From: Streptomyces sp. NP-1717
GTDB lineage: Bacteria; Actinomycetota; Actinomycetes; Streptomycetales; Streptomycetaceae
Direction: 5' to 3'
DNA: 44,406 nt
Assembly: GCF_022695985.1 (NCBI RefSeq)
Contig: NZ_JAAPBF010000038.1
Coordinates: 1-44,406, forward strand
Each line of letters begins with the position of its first letter. Position 1 is the stretch's first letter. Below the pieces are notes generated by a model, which was not told where the DNA came from, searched no databases, and saw nothing but the letters and a program-made list of their open reading frames with translations. Below are positions 41,844-44,406 of the stretch, piece after piece. The translations under genes were made by a program, and so were the position numbers.

Positions 41844-43835
41844 ATGCCGAGCCCCGCCCGCCCCACACTCGTGCACATCCTCGTCGGGCACGCCGCCACC
41901 CGCGGCGAGCAGACGGCCTACGAGTACCTGCACGACGACGGGCGAGTGGACAGCCTCACCTACGGCGAACTCCTCACCCGAGCCACCACGACCGCGGCGC
42001 GACTGCGCGCGGACGGCGGACAGAACGGCCCCGCCCTGCTGCTCTACCCGCCCGGCCTGGACTTCGTCGTCGCCGTCTGGGCCTGCCTGCTCGCCGGCGT
42101 ACCCGCGGTCCCCGCCTACCCGCCGCTGTTCGGCTCCACCGACCGCATCACGGCGCGCTTCACCCGGATCCTCGACGACTCCCGCGCCACCACCCTGCTG
42201 GCCGACCCGCTGGTGCTCGGACTGTTCACCTCCGGGCTGCGCCCCGAGGACCTGCCGAGGGTCCTCACCCTCGACGAGAACGCCGGGGACGACGGCGGGC
42301 GGACCGCCGGCCCGACCGGAGCCGTGGGCCCCGACCCGGACGTCCTGGCCGAGCTGCTGCGCACCGCCGCGCTCCCCGAGGACACCGCTCTCATCCAGTA
42401 CACCTCGGGAAGCACCGGACAGCCCAAAGGCGTTGTTCTGGAACACCGAAATCTTCTCGCCAACATCAAGGCGATAACCGAGGTGTTCCAGCTCGACGAA
42501 AGCGCCCGGGTCGTGTCCTGGCTGCCGCCCTATCACGACATGGGACTCATCGGATTCATCCTCACGCCCGTACACGGCGCATTCCCTGTCCGATTGATGT
42601 CCCCTGTACATTTCCTCAAGAGTCCGCTTTCCTGGCTACGACAGATCAGCGAACTCGGCATCACCCACACCGGTGGTCCGAATTTCGCCTACGACCTGTG
42701 CGACCGGCGCGCCGCGACCGGCGACCTCACCGGACTCGACCTGAGCACCTGGCGGCTCGCCTTCAACGGCGCGGAACCGATCCGCCCCGCGACCCTCCAC
42801 CGGTTCACCGAGCGCTTCGCCCCCCACGGCTTCCGCCCCGAGGCGTTCCTCCCCTGCTACGGACTGGCCGAGGCCACCCTCATCGTCACCGGACGGCACT
42901 GGACCGCCCACGACAGCGTCGACGAGGACGGCCGGGTGGACTGCGGCCCCGTCATCGACGGACACACCCTCGCCCTCGTCGACCCCGACACCGGCACACC
43001 CGTCCCCGAAGGCGCCGAAGGCGAGATCTGGATCAGCGGCCCCAGCATCAGCGGCGGCTACTGGAACAGCACCGGCACCCCGGACAGCGAACTCTTCGGT
43101 CTCCTCGACGGCACCCGCCACCTGCGCACCGGCGACCTCGGCCGGCTGCGCGCCGGACACCTCACCGTCACCGGCCGCCGCAAGGACGTCCTCATCCAGA
43201 ACGGCGTCAACCACCACGCCCACGACCTCTGTTCGGCCGCCGCCGAGGGCAACCCCGCGGTACGGCCCACCGCCGCCGCCTTCAGCGGCCCCGACGAAGA
43301 GGTCGTCATCGCCGTCGAGGTCGCCGGCAAGGACCACGACCCCGACACCGTCGCCGCCGACATCCGCACCCGCGTACTCGCCGCCACCGGAGTCCGCGTG
43401 CACACCGTGGTCCTCTGCCCGCCCCGCACCATCCCCCGCACCACCAGCGGGAAGGTCCAGCACTCCCTGGCCCGCACCCGCCACCTCGCGGGCGAACTCG
43501 GCGGCACCGCCGTCACCGCCACACCGGCCACCGCCACCGCGGAGGAAGCGGAACTCATCACCCTCTTCCTCTCCTCCATCTTCGCCGCCGTCTGCCAGGT
43601 CCCCTCCTGCGGACCCGACGAGACCCTCACCGCCATGGGCGGGGACTCCCTGCGCGCCGCGGAGATAGCCGCCGTCGTCGAGGACGCCCTCACCCTCCCC
43701 GTACGCGTCGAGGACGTGCTGCGCGCCCAGTCGCCCCGCGAACTGACCGCACGCCTGGCACAGCGCTGGGCCGACGACGGGGTGCCCCCCGCCGACGCAC
43801 TGGAACGAGTCAAGACCCTGATGTCCCACGAGTGA
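41844..43835 (+). CDS. Fatty acyl-AMP ligase fused to an acyl carrier domain
   Basis: The 663-residue protein has a FAAL-type adenylation domain (about 1-560) with YTSGSTGQPKG, the FAAL-typical LPPYHDMGLIGFIL and GGPNFAYDLCDRR, and the late motif RTTSGKVQ. A carrier domain follows with phosphopantetheine Ser near residue 602 (GGDSL). FAALs activate free fatty acids as adenylates and load them on a carrier to start lipopeptides. In tetrahydroisoquinoline clusters such a starter acylates a leader peptide that is later removed. GGAG lies seven bases before the ATG, and the gene reads into the following NRPS. Confidence 0.93.
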   Translation: MPSPARPTLVHILVGHAATRGEQTAYEYLHDDGRVDSLTYGELLTRATTTAARLRADGGQNGPALLLYPPGLDFVVAVWACLLAGVPAVPAYPPLFGSTDRITARFTRILDDSRATTLLADPLVLGLFTSGLRPEDLPRVLTLDENAGDDGGRTAGPTGAVGPDPDVLAELLRTAALPEDTALIQYTSGSTGQPKGVVLEHRNLLANIKAITEVFQLDESARVVSWLPPYHDMGLIGFILTPVHGAFPVRLMSPVHFLKSPLSWLRQISELGITHTGGPNFAYDLCDRRAATGDLTGLDLSTWRLAFNGAEPIRPATLHRFTERFAPHGFRPEAFLPCYGLAEATLIVTGRHWTAHDSVDEDGRVDCGPVIDGHTLALVDPDTGTPVPEGAEGEIWISGPSISGGYWNSTGTPDSELFGLLDGTRHLRTGDLGRLRAGHLTVTGRRKDVLIQNGVNHHAHDLCSAAAEGNPAVRPTAAAFSGPDEEVVIAVEVAGKDHDPDTVAADIRTRVLAATGVRVHTVVLCPPRTIPRTTSGKVQHSLARTRHLAGELGGTAVTATPATATAEEAELITLFLSSIFAAVCQVPSCGPDETLTAMGGDSLRAAEIAAVVEDALTLPVRVEDVLRAQSPRELTARLAQRWADDGVPPADALERVKTLMSHE

Positions 43836-43902
43836 GGGCGACGCCCGCGCACGCCGACCAAGCGGAAGAACACGTCCGGTGACGAAAAGGAGGACCACGC
43901 CT

Positions 43903-44406
43903 GTGTCAGACAACGTTCAGGTACCCGCCGACCTCGGCCGCGACCTCCTCGCCCGCTGGCGTGCCCGCACACCCGACGCCACCGCACTCGCCGACCCGCG
44001 GGTCAGCCCCATCCAGCTCGGCCTGCGGCTGTTCGAGGAGATCCACCCCGGCACCGCCGCCAACATCCTGCGCTTCGACGCCGAGGTCGGGGGACCCGTC
44101 GATACGCAGCGCCTTGCCGCCGCCCTGCGCACACTCGCCCGGCGGCACGCCGTCCTGCGCACCACCTTCCCCCAGGGCGACCGCGAGACCTGCGCCGTCA
44201 CCCCCGAAGCCGACGCCGCACCCGACCTGACCGTCACCGACCTCGGCCACCTCGGCGCCGACGCCGGCCGCGACCGGGCCCGCGCCGACGCCGACACCCG
44301 CGCCGCGGCCCCCGTGGACCTCGCGACCGGCCCGTTGTGGCGCGTCGCCGTCTGGACCCTCGCCGACGGCACCGCCCGCCTCCAACTGCTCGCCCACCAC
44401 ATCGTG
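43903..44406 (+). CDS. NRPS, N-terminal condensation domain (cut by window end)
   Basis: The visible 168 residues are the first part of a condensation domain: SPIQLGLRLFEEI at the first core, RHAVLRTTF at the second, and LLAHHIV at the cut, where HHxxxDG begins with both His present. AAGGAGG lies nine bases before the GTG at 43903. It should take the fatty acyl group from the preceding FAAL carrier domain. The rest of the protein lies beyond the window. Confidence 0.88.
   Translation, partial: MSDNVQVPADLGRDLLARWRARTPDATALADPRVSPIQLGLRLFEEIHPGTAANILRFDAEVGGPVDTQRLAAALRTLARRHAVLRTTFPQGDRETCAVTPEADAAPDLTVTDLGHLGADAGRDRARADADTRAAAPVDLATGPLWRVAVWTLADGTARLQLLAHHIV

Noticed and set aside
13847..44406. 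Assignment to the pyrrolobenzodiazepine class
   Set aside because: Those clusters also have a UvrA-like protein and a C-A-T-reductase NRPS, but here there is no anthranilate module or hydropyrrole gene set, and a FAAL starter, an arginine-type oxygenase and the E1/E2/ACP cassette are present instead.
1..44406. CRISPR arrays, tRNA or rRNA genes, insertion sequences, attachment sites
   Set aside because: No regularly spaced identical repeats, cloverleaf sequences, transposase or integrase genes were found by reading both strands.

Overview
The window is high-GC actinobacterial DNA and most probably comes from a Streptomyces. The signs are strong G/C bias at third codon positions, GTG starts, AGGAGG-type ribosome binding sites, an AfsR/SARP regulator with a leucine TTA codon, and I-shaped hairpin terminators. 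No phage, insertion sequence, CRISPR, tRNA or rRNA was seen.

Positions 1-10,700 hold a minus-strand carbohydrate operon of eight tightly packed genes: GntR/FCD regulator, DapA-family lyase, IlvD/Edd-family sugar-acid dehydratase, two ABC permeases, a Gfo/Idh-DUF6807 fusion, a GH43 glycosidase and a lipoprotein sugar-binding protein. Four-base start/stop overlaps join most of them. The set looks like import and non-phosphorylative breakdown of a plant-derived pentose or pentose glycoside. A nested dyad and a LacI-type half-symmetric box lie upstream. Positions 10,700-13,730 hold unrelated genes: an SDR, an unknown protein, a double VOC protein and an ACT-domain protein.

Positions 13,850-44,406 (the right end is cut) look like a biosynthetic gene cluster. 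It has a UvrA-like resistance ATPase, a flavin monooxygenase and a cassette of E1-alpha, acyl carrier protein, E1-beta/lipoyl/E2 fusion and KAS III-like protein. It also has a multi-spanning M28 peptidase, a SARP regulator and an NRPS block. The NRPS block is a condensation-dead/adenylation-only protein, a VioC-like Fe(II)/2-oxoglutarate oxygenase, a C-A-T-reductase protein, an MbtH protein, a C-A-T protein whose A domain is dead, and a type II thioesterase. Divergent from the block are a fatty-acyl-AMP ligase/carrier protein and the start of another NRPS.

This set and its order closely recall the naphthyridinomycin/quinocarcin group of DNA-alkylating tetrahydroisoquinoline antibiotics, as far as I remember those clusters. 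A working model: the FAAL puts a fatty acid on a leader peptide. The E1/E2/ACP cassette supplies a two-carbon hydroxyacyl unit. The VioC-like enzyme desaturates or hydroxylates arginine. The reductase protein, whose C domain lacks the second catalytic His, performs reductive release and cyclisation. The M28 peptidase removes the acylated leader outside the membrane, and the UvrA-like protein protects the producer's DNA. The exact product cannot be told from this window, because genes for the aromatic amino acid precursor are not in it.

Two regulatory signals tie the cluster together. Direct repeats of (T/C)GAGA(G/A) with 11-base spacing, the layout expected for SARP binding, lie in front of both the E1-alpha operon and the FAAL operon, each about 10 bases before a plausible -10. 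The only two in-frame TTA codons I found are in the SARP gene and in the UvrA-like resistance gene.
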